Positions 25,882 to 34,311 of a DNA stretch of 64,000 nt are shown in pieces. Where the stretch lies: contig NZ_CP066744.1 in the NCBI RefSeq assembly GCF_016458825.1, positions 1,857,868 to 1,921,867 on the forward strand, written 5' to 3'. The stretch comes from Miniphocaeibacter halophilus. GTDB lineage: Bacteria; Bacillota; Clostridia; Tissierellales; Peptoniphilaceae. The translations under genes and the position numbers were made by a program. Each line of letters begins with the position of its first letter. The stretch's first letter is position 1. The notes under the pieces are model-generated. The model did no database searches, had not been told where the DNA came from, and worked only from the letters and a program-made list of their open reading frames with translations.

Positions 25882-27144
25882 ATGAAAGAAAAAATAATAG
25901 CTGTAACAGTAAAGTTACCAAATACAAAAATCGATTATAATAATAGAATAAATGAATTAAAAAACTTGATTATAGCAAATAAGGGAGAAGTTGTTTCGGA
26001 AGTAGTTAGTTCGAGAAAATTCATCGATAGCTCATTATATATAGGGAAGGGAAAAGCTGAAGAAATAAAATTTTTAGCTGAAGAACTAGAGGCCGATACT
26101 ATTGTATTCAATAATGATTTAAGTGGCTCCCAATTAAAAAATCTAAGTGACTTAATCGATAAGAAGATAATTGATAGAACTAGTTTAATTTTAGATATTT
26201 TTGCAAATAGAACTAGAAGTAAAGAATCTAAGCTACAGGTCCAATTAGCACAAATGGAATATATGTTACCTAGATTAGTAGGCTTTAGGAAAAATCTGTC
26301 AAAAGCAAGTGCAGGAATTGGAACAAGAGGACTAGGAGAGCAAAAACTAGAACTAGATAGAAGAAAAATATCTAAAGAAATAAATAGAATAAAGAAGAAG
26401 CTTGAAAAAATAGAATCTACTAGAATTATAAATAGTAAAAATAGGGTTGATTCTAAAATACCTATTGTATCTTTAGTAGGTTATACAAACGCAGGAAAAT
26501 CTACAATTGGAAATGAATTAACCAACTTTTATAAAAAAGAACAGTCTGAGGTATTTGCAAAGAAAAATATGTTGTTTATGACTCTTGATACAACAACTAG
26601 AAAAGGTGTATTACCTAGTGGATTAGAATTCTTAATTGCTGATACTGTAGGGTTTATAGAGGATATTCCAACTAATTTAATTGAAGCTTTCAAAAGTACA
26701 TTAGAAGAAATAAAATACTCTGATTGTATTTTAAATATAATAGATTCTTCTAGTGAAAACATAGAGGAACAAATAGAAACAACTTATGAAATTCTAAATA
26801 GTTTGGAAATTTTGGATATACCTATTATTAATGTATTTAATAAAACAGATATAAAAAAAGAAATGGTTTATAACAAGGACATTCTATTGGATAATAATAT
26901 CTATATTTCTGCCTATAATAAAAATGATATAGAAATATTATTACATGAAATAGAAAAGACTTTAGAATATAAATATGTGAATATTAATATGGATCTGTCT
27001 TATGATAGAAAGAATCAGAACATAGTTAGAGAATTGAAAGATAAGGGATATAATCTATTTGTTGATTATGGTGAATATATTAATATTAAAGCAAAGGTAT
27101 TAAAATCGGAAAAAGAGTTGTTTTTAAAATATTTTAAGGAGTAA
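25882..27144 (+). CDS. hflX: GTPase HflX
   Basis: A 420-residue ribosome-associated GTPase. The N-terminal HflX domain ends with the glycine-rich signature SKASAGIGTRGLGEQKLELDRR (about 139-160). The G domain follows: G1 GYTNAGKST at about 199, G2/G3 TTRKGVLP and ADTVGFIEDIP, and G4 NVFNKTD. HflX binds 50S subunits and splits stalled or hibernating ribosomes under stress. It is divergent from the PBP gene and starts a run through yigZ, nadE and the YebC-family gene. The ribosome site is TGGTGGAG. Confidence 0.95.
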   Translation: MKEKIIAVTVKLPNTKIDYNNRINELKNLIIANKGEVVSEVVSSRKFIDSSLYIGKGKAEEIKFLAEELEADTIVFNNDLSGSQLKNLSDLIDKKIIDRTSLILDIFANRTRSKESKLQVQLAQMEYMLPRLVGFRKNLSKASAGIGTRGLGEQKLELDRRKISKEINRIKKKLEKIESTRIINSKNRVDSKIPIVSLVGYTNAGKSTIGNELTNFYKKEQSEVFAKKNMLFMTLDTTTRKGVLPSGLEFLIADTVGFIEDIPTNLIEAFKSTLEEIKYSDCILNIIDSSSENIEEQIETTYEILNSLEILDIPIINVFNKTDIKKEMVYNKDILLDNNIYISAYNKNDIEILLHEIEKTLEYKYVNINMDLSYDRKNQNIVRELKDKGYNLFVDYGEYINIKAKVLKSEKELFLKYFKE

Positions 27145-27145
27145 T

Positions 27146-27793
27146 ATGAGTTATAAAACTATATATAAAGAGGAAACTATAGAAATAGAAATTAAAAAAT
27201 CAAGATTTATAGGATATGCTTCGCCTGTTAGTAGTGAAGAGGAAGCAATGGATTTTATTGAAAAGATTAAAAAGAAAAATCCAGGAGCAAGACATAATTG
27301 TTATGCATATATTATAGGTGAGAAAATGATTACTCAGCGCTACTCAGATGACGGTGAACCTAGTGGTACAGCGGGTATTCCTATACTAGAAATATTAAAG
27401 AAAAAGCACTTAACAGATATTTGTGTTGTAGTCACAAGATATTTTGGAGGAATATTATTGGGAGCCGGAGGATTAATTAGGGCCTATTCCTCTGCTTGTA
27501 ATGAAGTTACAAACAAAGCGGTAATAGTTGAAAAACAAGAATTTTCTGAAATTAGTATAGAAGTGGATTATAATAGCTACGGCAGACTTTTAAACTATAT
27601 AGAAGAAAACGAATTTTATATATTGGATAAAATTTTTGAAACTGAGGTTATTATAAAGCTTTATATAAAATCGGAAGTCGTTGAAAAATTTAAAAAAGAT
27701 ATTTTAGATTTGACAAGTGGCAATGTAAAAATAATAATAGATAATGTATTATTATTAACTACAAAAAATAATAAATTATATATTGAGGGATAA
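27146..27793 (+). CDS. YigZ/IMPACT-family protein
   Basis: A 215-residue protein. The N-terminal UPF0029/IMPACT domain shows IKKSRFIGYASPV, NPGARHNCYAYI, SDDGEPSGTAG and VVTRYFGGILLGAGGL. A small C-terminal DUF1949 domain spans about 140-205. The biochemical role is unresolved; homologues bind nucleic acid or ribosome-associated factors. The start is one base after hflX, with AAGGAG in the hflX end. Confidence 0.9.
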   Translation: MSYKTIYKEETIEIEIKKSRFIGYASPVSSEEEAMDFIEKIKKKNPGARHNCYAYIIGEKMITQRYSDDGEPSGTAGIPILEILKKKHLTDICVVVTRYFGGILLGAGGLIRAYSSACNEVTNKAVIVEKQEFSEISIEVDYNSYGRLLNYIEENEFYILDKIFETEVIIKLYIKSEVVEKFKKDILDLTSGNVKIIIDNVLLLTTKNNKLYIEG

Positions 27794-27794
27794 A

Positions 27795-28516
27795 ATGAAC
27801 TGTGAAAAACTAGAAAAAGATTTAATAAGTTGGTTAAAGGAATATTCAAAAAAAGCTAATACAAAGGGACTGGTTTACGGATTAAGTGGTGGACTAGATT
27901 CAGCAGTTGTAGCTGTAATTGGTAAAAAAGCTTTTAATAATAATTCCTTAGGAATTATTATGCCTATAAATAGTTTAAAATTCGATATGGAAGATGCAAT
28001 TTTACTAGCAAAAGCATTTGATATTAATTATATAACTATAGATTTATCAGAAAGTTATGAAAATCTAATTAGTAAATTTGAAAAGAATAAAAATGAAATG
28101 GCTTATGCAAATATAAAACCTAGACTTAGAATGATTACCTTATACTATTATGCTCAAAATAATAATTTCCTTGTTTCAGGAACAACTAATCTTTCAGAAT
28201 ATACTATAGGGTATTCGACAAAGTATGGTGATGCAGGAGTTGATATTTCACCACTACTCGACTTAACTAAAACAGAGGTTTTAGAATTTGCCAAATATCT
28301 TGGAGTTCCTAAAAAAATAATAGAAAAAAACCTTCAGCAGGTTTATGGGAAGGACAAAGTGATGAAGATGAATTTGGTTTTACTTATAAGGAATTAGATA
28401 ATTATATTTTAACTGGAAAAGGCAGTGATGAATTAATAAAAAAAGTTGAACATCTTAAAAGAATAAATCAACATAAAAAACATATGCCGGAAAAATTTGT
28501 TTATAGAGGAGAATAG
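27795..28516 (+). pseudogene. nadE: NAD+ synthetase, frameshifted at a slippery A-tract
   Basis: From the ATG at 27795 the frame encodes an ammonia-dependent NAD synthetase: YGLSGGLDSAVV (PP-loop), then SGTTNLSEYTIGYSTKYGD. After IIEK the frame turns to nonsense and stops at 28397. Shifting by -1 at the A7 run (28324-28330) restores PSAGLWEGQSDEDEFGF and the conserved C-terminus MPEKFVYRGE, ending at 28516, about 240 residues in total. The shift point reads GAA AAA AAC, that is the heptamer A AAA AAC. One missing A (sequencing or mutation) or -1 recoding would each explain it. NadE makes NAD from NaAD and ammonia. Confidence 0.85.
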
Positions 28517-28517
28517 T

Positions 28518-29258
28518 ATGGCTGGACATAATAAATGGAGTAAGATTAAAAACAAAAAAGGAAGTGAAGATGCTAGAAGAGGTAAGGTATTTACTAAACT
28601 AGCAAGAGAGATAATAGTTGCAGTAAAAGAAGGTGGATCAGATCCTGAATACAATGCATCTTTAAAAACAGCAATAGAAAAAGCAAAGGCAGAAAACATG
28701 CCAAATGATAATATAGATAGAGCTATAAAAAAGGGCTCAGGTTCTAATGAGCAGGACAATTATGAAGAAGTGGTATATGAAGGTTATGGGCCGGCTGGAG
28801 TGGCAGTTATAGTAAGTTGCTTAACAGATAATAGAAATAGAACCGCTCCAGAAGTAAGGCATGCTTTTGATAAATACGGTGGTAATTTAGGCCAAACAGG
28901 TTCTGTTATGTTTACCTTTGAACGTAAGGGGCTTTTAATAATGGATCAAGGTGACTATGATGAAGAAGAAGTCATGATGACTGCTATTGATGCAGGAGCG
29001 GAAGACTTTAGTTCTGAAGATGGCCAATTTGAAATTATTACAGAAATGACAGATTTTTCTACAGTAAGAGATATTCTGTTAAAAGAAGGCTACAAATTTA
29101 CTACAGCAGAATTAGTATATTTACCTAATAATGAAATAGATGTATCAAATGAAGAAGATATAAAGAATTTAGTAAAGTTAATAGATATTTTGGAAGACAA
29201 TGATGATGTACAAAATGTTTATCATAATTGGAATATTCCAGATGATTTAGAGGCATAG
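28518..29258 (+). CDS. YebC/PmpR-family protein
   Basis: The protein is 246 residues from the ATG at 28518, preceded by AGAGGAG; the in-frame TTG at 28497 lies in the nadE end. It has the universal YebC start MAGHNKWSKIKNKKG, the segment MPNDNIDRAIKKGSG and the YEGYGPAGVAV core. YebC2-type homologues were recently linked to translation of proline-rich stretches and older work described PmpR-type DNA binding, so the role here could be either. It starts one base after the restored nadE frame, which supports nadE being a recently intact gene. Confidence 0.93.
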   Translation: MAGHNKWSKIKNKKGSEDARRGKVFTKLAREIIVAVKEGGSDPEYNASLKTAIEKAKAENMPNDNIDRAIKKGSGSNEQDNYEEVVYEGYGPAGVAVIVSCLTDNRNRTAPEVRHAFDKYGGNLGQTGSVMFTFERKGLLIMDQGDYDEEEVMMTAIDAGAEDFSSEDGQFEIITEMTDFSTVRDILLKEGYKFTTAELVYLPNNEIDVSNEEDIKNLVKLIDILEDNDDVQNVYHNWNIPDDLEA

Positions 29259-29259
29259 T

Positions 29260-30012
29260 ATGGAATTTAATTTTGATCCAGTTGCCTTTGAAATATTTGG
29301 AATTGAAATAATGTGGTATGCTATTATAATTTGCATAGGATTTATATTAGGAATGGCAGTAGCTACTAAATTAGCAAAATATAATAATATAAATCCGGAT
29401 ACGGTAATAGACATATTATTATATGCTCTTCCAGCAGCAATAGTTGGAGCTAGATTATATTATGTAGCTTTTCAGTGGGATGATTATAAGGATAATCTAT
29501 GGGAGATACTTAATACACGTAATGGCGGTATGGCAATCTATGGTGGATTAATAGGTGCTTTTCTTGTAGGTGCTATATATTTAAAGAAGAAGAAATTAAG
29601 TTTCTTTAAAGTTGTAGATATTTTTATGCCTGCTATAGCCTTAGGTCAGAGTATAGGACGTTGGGGTAATTTTATAAATCAAGAAGCATATGGTGTAGCG
29701 ACAAATCTTCCATGGGGCATAATAATAAACGGCGAAAAAGTTCATCCTACTTTTCTTTATGAATCATTAGGGGATTTTATAATATTTCTAGTATTATATA
29801 AAATATGTAAAGGAAATAGGAAGTTCGAAGGGCAAGTATTTAGTCTGTATTTAATTCTTTATGGAATATTGAGGTTTTTTGTAGAAGGATTAAGAATAGA
29901 CAGTTTATACATTTTTAACTTTAGGGTTTCTCAAATACTTAGCTTAATTTTAGTAGTAGTGGGAATTATAATTTATATAATAAAAAATAAAAAAATAAAT
30001 AAAAAAATTTAA
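29260..30012 (+). CDS. lgt: Prolipoprotein diacylglyceryl transferase
   Basis: A 250-residue polytopic membrane enzyme with the Lgt signatures GGMAIYGGLIGA and the catalytic region GQSIGRWGNFINQEAYG (about 130-146), then HPTFLYES. It transfers diacylglycerol from phosphatidylglycerol to the lipobox cysteine of prolipoproteins, the first step in lipoprotein maturation; the lipoprotein at 21.2 kb would be a client. It starts one base after the YebC gene and is closed by a terminator. Confidence 0.95.
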   Translation: MEFNFDPVAFEIFGIEIMWYAIIICIGFILGMAVATKLAKYNNINPDTVIDILLYALPAAIVGARLYYVAFQWDDYKDNLWEILNTRNGGMAIYGGLIGAFLVGAIYLKKKKLSFFKVVDIFMPAIALGQSIGRWGNFINQEAYGVATNLPWGIIINGEKVHPTFLYESLGDFIIFLVLYKICKGNRKFEGQVFSLYLILYGILRFFVEGLRIDSLYIFNFRVSQILSLILVVVGIIIYIIKNKKINKKI

Positions 30013-30017
30013 TTTTT

Positions 30018-30045
30018 AAAAGACGACTTAGTTCGTCTTTTTTTT
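30018..30045 (+). terminator. Terminator after lgt
   Basis: The stem AAAAGACGA (30018-30026) pairs with TCGTCTTT (30033-30040), with a six-base loop and eight T (30038-30045). Confidence 0.85.
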
Positions 30046-30102
30046 GTTGAAATTTAAAGCTTATCTTTAATAATTAAGAAACTCGGCGAACTAATGTTTG
30101 CG

Positions 30103-30131
30103 TTGTTTTATAGTAAAATTTAATGTATCAT
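30103..30131 (+). promoter_or_regulatory. Candidate promoter of the division/cell-wall cluster
   Basis: TTGTTT (30103-30108), a 17-base spacer and TATCAT (30126-30131; five of six consensus bases). The predicted start falls at the first MraZ box. Confidence 0.5.
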
Positions 30132-30137
30132 AATATT

Positions 30138-30163
30138 AAGTGGTGAAAAGTGGGGAAAAGTGT
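30138..30163 (+). promoter_or_regulatory. MraZ operator: three AAGTGG boxes at 10-base spacing
   Basis: AAGTGG occurs at 30138-30143 and 30148-30153, and AAGTGT at 30158-30163, each separated by exactly one helical turn with AAA-rich linkers. MraZ proteins are known to bind such direct repeats in front of their own operon. The position at the predicted transcription start suggests autorepression of the cluster. Confidence 0.8.
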
Positions 30164-30190
30164 CAAGAATTTGATTTAAGGTGGTGGGAA

Positions 30191-30622
30191 ATGTTTATTG
30201 GTGAATATCAACATAATTTAGATACAAAAGGCCGATTAACTATGCCATCAAAGTTTAGAGACGAGTTAGGAGAAGAATTTTTCATCACAAAAGGAATGGA
30301 TAACTGTTTATTTGTTTTTCCAGAAGATGAATGGGTTAAGATGGATGAAAAAATAAACGGACTTAAATTATCCAGAAAGGAAACAAGGGGTCTTGCTAGA
30401 TTGTTTTATGCAGGTGCAATAAGTGTTTCTTTAGATAAAATGGGAAGAGTATTATTGCCACAAACATTAAGAAAATATGCAGGACTAAATAAAGAAGCCA
30501 TAATAATAGGAGTTTCTTCAAGAGTAGAAATATGGGATAAAGAAGCTTGGGAAACATATAACGATGATGATAATTTAAACTATGACATTTTAACTGAAAA
30601 AATGACAGACATAGATTTTTAG
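30191..30622 (+). CDS. mraZ: Transcriptional regulator MraZ
   Basis: The protein is 143 residues from the ATG at 30191 (GGTGGTGGGAA ribosome site). The earlier in-frame GTG at 30140 lies in the operator. Two SpoVT/AbrB-like halves are seen, each with the DTKGRLTMPSKFR / DKMGRVLLPQTLR motif. MraZ is a ring-forming DNA-binding protein that controls its own operon. It is the first gene of the cluster, directly before rsmH. Confidence 0.95.
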   Translation: MFIGEYQHNLDTKGRLTMPSKFRDELGEEFFITKGMDNCLFVFPEDEWVKMDEKINGLKLSRKETRGLARLFYAGAISVSLDKMGRVLLPQTLRKYAGLNKEAIIIGVSSRVEIWDKEAWETYNDDDNLNYDILTEKMTDIDF

Positions 30623-30630
30623 AGGTAAAT

Positions 30631-31572
30631 ATGGAATTTAAGCATATTTCGGTTTTATTAAACGAAACAATAGATGGTTTGAAAATCAAACCTAATGGAA
30701 TATATATTGACTGTACTTTAGGTGGTGGAGGCCATTCTTTAGAAATTGCTAAGAGACTAAAAAATGGAAGACTAATATGTATAGATCAAGATATTGAAGC
30801 AATAGAGGCAGCAAAAATAAAACTAAGTGATTTTATAGAAAACATTACTTTTGTAAAATCAAACTTTAAATATTTTTGTGAAATTTTAGATGAATTAAAG
30901 ATAGATAAAGTTGATGGAATTTTAATGGATATAGGGGTTTCATCATATCAAATAGATAAGGATGAAAGAGGATTTTCATATATTCACAATAGTGAATTAG
31001 ATATGCGAATGGACCAATCTCAAGAATTAACAGCAAAATATATTGTTAACAACTATTCATCTAAGGAGTTAACAGATATATTTTACAAGTATGGAGAAGA
31101 AAAATGGTCAAAAAGAATAGCTGATTTTATTGTTGAAAAAAGAAAAGATAAAGAGATAAGAACAACTTTTGATTTAGTTGAAATAATAGATAGTGCTGTA
31201 CCAGTTGATGTTAGAAGAAGGTCAAAAGGACATTATTCAAAAAGAGTATTTCAAGCATTAAGAATAGAAGTAAATAATGAGTTGGGAGTTTTAGAAGAAG
31301 TTCTTCCTAAAATGATAGATTATTTAAATTTTGGTGGAAGACTATGTATAATAACTTTTCATTCATTAGAAGATAGAATAGTTAAAAATATTTTTAAAGA
31401 TTTAAATACTTCATGTATATGTCCTCCAGAAATTCCAATATGTGTATGTAATAAGAAAAAGAAGATTAAAATCATCACAAGAAAACCAATTGTTCCATCT
31501 GAAGAAGAGATAGAACAAAATCCTAGATCTAAAAGTGCAAAATTAAGAATTGTTGAAAGAGTGAGGGATTAA
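30631..31572 (+). CDS. rsmH: 16S rRNA (cytosine(1402)-N4)-methyltransferase
   Basis: A 313-residue SAM-dependent methyltransferase. Landmarks are HISVLLNETIDGL at the start, DCTLGGGGHS (SAM motif I, about 28-37), DGILMDIGVSS, ERGFSYIHNSELDMRMD, and ITFHSLEDRIVK near residue 250. It methylates N4 of C1402 in the ribosomal decoding centre. A cysteine-rich stretch (CICPPEIPICVC) before the C-terminus is typical for the family. It starts 8 bases after mraZ. Confidence 0.97.
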   Translation: MEFKHISVLLNETIDGLKIKPNGIYIDCTLGGGGHSLEIAKRLKNGRLICIDQDIEAIEAAKIKLSDFIENITFVKSNFKYFCEILDELKIDKVDGILMDIGVSSYQIDKDERGFSYIHNSELDMRMDQSQELTAKYIVNNYSSKELTDIFYKYGEEKWSKRIADFIVEKRKDKEIRTTFDLVEIIDSAVPVDVRRRSKGHYSKRVFQALRIEVNNELGVLEEVLPKMIDYLNFGGRLCIITFHSLEDRIVKNIFKDLNTSCICPPEIPICVCNKKKKIKIITRKPIVPSEEEIEQNPRSKSAKLRIVERVRD

Positions 31573-31573
31573 A

Positions 31574-32080
31574 ATGGAGGCACGTAGTTTTGAATATTAC
31601 TATGAGGAAATTGAAGAGGATATAGTAGTTCCTAAAAAAAGAATAAAAAAAAGAAAAAAGAATTTAAATAGGCAATACAATAAAACAAAAACCATTAATA
31701 GAGCACAAACCAAAAGTGCAATAAATGCAAAGAAGTTAATAATTTCTATTTACGGTATTGTTAACTTGTTGTTAATAGCCATAACCTTATATGGTTACAT
31801 TACATTGAGTAATGCTAGTTTGGAAATAACACAAATAAAATCCGATATAACTGAAATGGAAACTATAAGGGATCAATATAAGATGGAAATAGCAAAGTAC
31901 TCATCTTCTGAAAGAATTGAAGAAATAGCTAAATATAATTTAGGAATGTCTTATCCTGAAGAAAATCAATTTTATTATTTATCTAATAAGAATAACTATG
32001 ATAATATAGATAGCAAAGATAAAAATGAAGAATTATTGTTAGCAGGAGTAAAAGATAAGACAGAATATGAAAAAGAATAA
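31574..32080 (+). CDS. ftsL: FtsL-like cell division protein
   Basis: A 168-residue bitopic protein: a long basic cytoplasmic N-terminus (about 1-54, with KKRIKKRKKN), one membrane helix (about 56-76), then an extracellular coiled coil (about 80-112) and an IEEIAKYNLGMSYP motif typical of FtsL/DivIC. FtsL forms a divisome subcomplex with FtsB/DivIC and FtsQ/DivIB and activates septal peptidoglycan synthesis. Sequence conservation is low in this family, so position between rsmH and the PBP2 gene is a main argument. Confidence 0.82.
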   Translation: MEARSFEYYYEEIEEDIVVPKKRIKKRKKNLNRQYNKTKTINRAQTKSAINAKKLIISIYGIVNLLLIAITLYGYITLSNASLEITQIKSDITEMETIRDQYKMEIAKYSSSERIEEIAKYNLGMSYPEENQFYYLSNKNNYDNIDSKDKNEELLLAGVKDKTEYEKE

Positions 32081-34226
32081 GAATTTTTCAAAGTTACAAA
32101 AAACATTTCAAAATAGAACTATTGCTATTTTTTTAATATCCTTATTTATAGTGGCTATTTTTGCAGTTAGGCTTATATGGTTATACAATTCTGAATACAG
32201 AGTAAGAGCAGCTGAACAAAGACAAAAAACCATTGAAATACCAGCCCATAGAGGAAATATTTTAGATAGTAATGGAAATATATTAGCAGAGTCGGTAAAA
32301 GTAAATGTATTGTACTATATACCTGAAAAAATTTCTCAACAACAAAGGGATGTTTTAATTAATGGCTTAAGTAGAATATTAAATATTAATACAGACGAAA
32401 TAAATGAAATAATAAATAGTGACTCTACAGTTAGAATTGCAGATGGATTAAAAAAGAAACAAGTAGATGAAATTAAGGAGTTAAAATTAAATTGTTTATC
32501 CATTTCTGTTGAAAATAAAAGATATTATCCTGGAAGCCCTTCTTTGTCATATATACTTGGTTTTGTAGACAAGGATAGTGATGGTATGTACGGAGTGGAA
32601 AAGTACTATAATGAAGATTTAAAGGGGAAACCCGGTTTAAATATTTTTTCAGGAACAAGAGAAGGCAATCCTATAGCTTTTGAAAAAAACAAGAAACTCA
32701 ACGCTGTTGAGGGAAAGAATATAAAATTAAACATTGATGAAAACATCAATGTTATTGTTGCTAATGTCGCAAAAGAAGCTTATGAAAAATATCAACCGAA
32801 GAGTTTGTCGATTATTGTAAGTGAGCCAAAAACCAATAAAATTGTAGCTATGGAAAATTTTCCGAGGTATGATTCAAATAATCCAAGGCAAGGGCGAACT
32901 AAAGAAGAAAGCAATGAATTAGAAACTCTTTCTGAAGATGAAAAAGTTGAAAAATATTATGATATTTGGCGAAATATTGCAATAAGTGATACATATGAAC
33001 CTGGTTCTGTATTTAAATTGATTACAACAGCAATTGCACTTGAAGAAAATACTGCAAATGAAAAATCTATCTATAAGTGTGAAGGTATTTATACAGATAT
33101 TCCTGGAGTAAAAATAAAATGTATAAGATGGTATGATCCTCACGGCGATCAAACTGTGGAAGAAGCATTGGCAAATTCTTGTAATCCGGCCTATGTTAGA
33201 ATAGCTCAGGATATAGGATATGCAAAATTTTATGAATATATAAAGTCCTTTGGCTTTGGTGAAGTAACAGGTATAGATATTAATGGAGAAGCTAAGGGGA
33301 TAATTCCTAAAAGTGCAGAATCTATTAATTCTACACAATTGGCAACAATGTCTTATGGACATGGTATAGCTGTAACACCAATTCAAATGATTACTGCAGC
33401 AAATGCTATTGTTAACGGAGGCTATATTATAGAGCCAAAGGTTGTCAAAGAAATAGAAGGAAAAGAAGACAAAGAAGGACCTGCTGTAAAAAGACAGGTG
33501 ATTTCTGAAGAGACGAGTAAGAGAATGCTTGCTTTACTAGCTAATAATGTTGAAAATGGAGCAGCTAGTGGAGTTAAGTCATCTAATTATAAAGTTGGTG
33601 GGAAATCAGGTACAACAATAAAAATAGAAGACGGAAAATATACTTCTGAAAAAGTAGTTGCTTCTTTTTATTCGACATTTCCAATTGACAATCCTAAATA
33701 TTCGGTATTGGTAGTTGTTGATGAACCACAGGGAAGTAATTCAGGAAATGCTGTTTCAGGTTCTATTTCTAAAGAAATAAATAATCAAATAGTAAAATAT
33801 AAAAATTTAGAAGATCATAGTTATACTGCAGGGGAAATAGAAGAGTCAACAGTACCGGACTTAATAGGTTTATCGTTAAAAAATGCAGTAAAACTACTAG
33901 AAAAAAATGATTTGAAGGCGAATATAGTAAACACTTCATTAAGTGATTCAATTATAATTACAAATCAGTCTATTGAAGCTGGTACCAAAGTCGAAAAAAA
34001 TTCTACAGTTGATTTAAAGGCTGATGATTCAGGAACTTCTTTAATAAAAGTGCCGGATTTAATAGGTATGTCTAAGTCAGAGGTTAATATTGAAGTTGGA
34101 AGCTTAGATATAGAAATAAAAAATAAGGGAAATATTGAAGAGGGAAAGGTAAGTAAAACTATACCTGAATATAATGAATTTATAGAACCGGGAAGTAAAT
34201 TAGAAGTTATATATGAAAGTGATTAA
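32067..34226 (+). CDS. Septal class B penicillin-binding protein with two PASTA domains
   Basis: The protein has 719 residues, with an N-terminal membrane anchor (about 18-40), a dimerisation region starting with EIPAHRGNILD, and a transpeptidase domain with EPGSVFKL (active S314), SCNPAY and KSGTT. Two PASTA domains end it (VPDLIGLSLKNAVKLL and VPDLIGMSKSEV). This is the FtsI/PBP2B/SpoVD architecture; as the cluster's PBP it should cross-link the septum in complex with FtsW. It overlaps ftsL by 14 bases, and its nearest AGGAG lies about 20 bases upstream, so initiation probably depends on coupling. Confidence 0.92.
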   Translation: MKKNKNFSKLQKTFQNRTIAIFLISLFIVAIFAVRLIWLYNSEYRVRAAEQRQKTIEIPAHRGNILDSNGNILAESVKVNVLYYIPEKISQQQRDVLINGLSRILNINTDEINEIINSDSTVRIADGLKKKQVDEIKELKLNCLSISVENKRYYPGSPSLSYILGFVDKDSDGMYGVEKYYNEDLKGKPGLNIFSGTREGNPIAFEKNKKLNAVEGKNIKLNIDENINVIVANVAKEAYEKYQPKSLSIIVSEPKTNKIVAMENFPRYDSNNPRQGRTKEESNELETLSEDEKVEKYYDIWRNIAISDTYEPGSVFKLITTAIALEENTANEKSIYKCEGIYTDIPGVKIKCIRWYDPHGDQTVEEALANSCNPAYVRIAQDIGYAKFYEYIKSFGFGEVTGIDINGEAKGIIPKSAESINSTQLATMSYGHGIAVTPIQMITAANAIVNGGYIIEPKVVKEIEGKEDKEGPAVKRQVISEETSKRMLALLANNVENGAASGVKSSNYKVGGKSGTTIKIEDGKYTSEKVVASFYSTFPIDNPKYSVLVVVDEPQGSNSGNAVSGSISKEINNQIVKYKNLEDHSYTAGEIEESTVPDLIGLSLKNAVKLLEKNDLKANIVNTSLSDSIIITNQSIEAGTKVEKNSTVDLKADDSGTSLIKVPDLIGMSKSEVNIEVGSLDIEIKNKGNIEEGKVSKTIPEYNEFIEPGSKLEVIYESD

Positions 34227-34254
34227 TAGGCTAAAGATTATTCTTTTGCCTATT
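34225..34254 (+). terminator. Hairpin between the PBP2 gene and mraY, weak terminator or processing site
   Basis: AATAGGC (34225-34231) pairs with GCCTATT (34248-34254), with further pairing inside. It is followed by ATTTATTATAAT rather than a T-run. It overlaps the PBP stop codon. It could give partial termination, or mark an RNA processing site within the cluster. Confidence 0.4.
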
Positions 34255-34311
34255 ATTTATTATAATGCTCAATTATTTGTTATAATAAATATTTGAGTAA
34301 AGGAGAGATTT

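Noticed and set aside
32919-33386. Leftward 155-codon open frame inside the PBP2 gene
   Set aside because: Entirely antisense to the transpeptidase domain with no ribosome site; a coding shadow.
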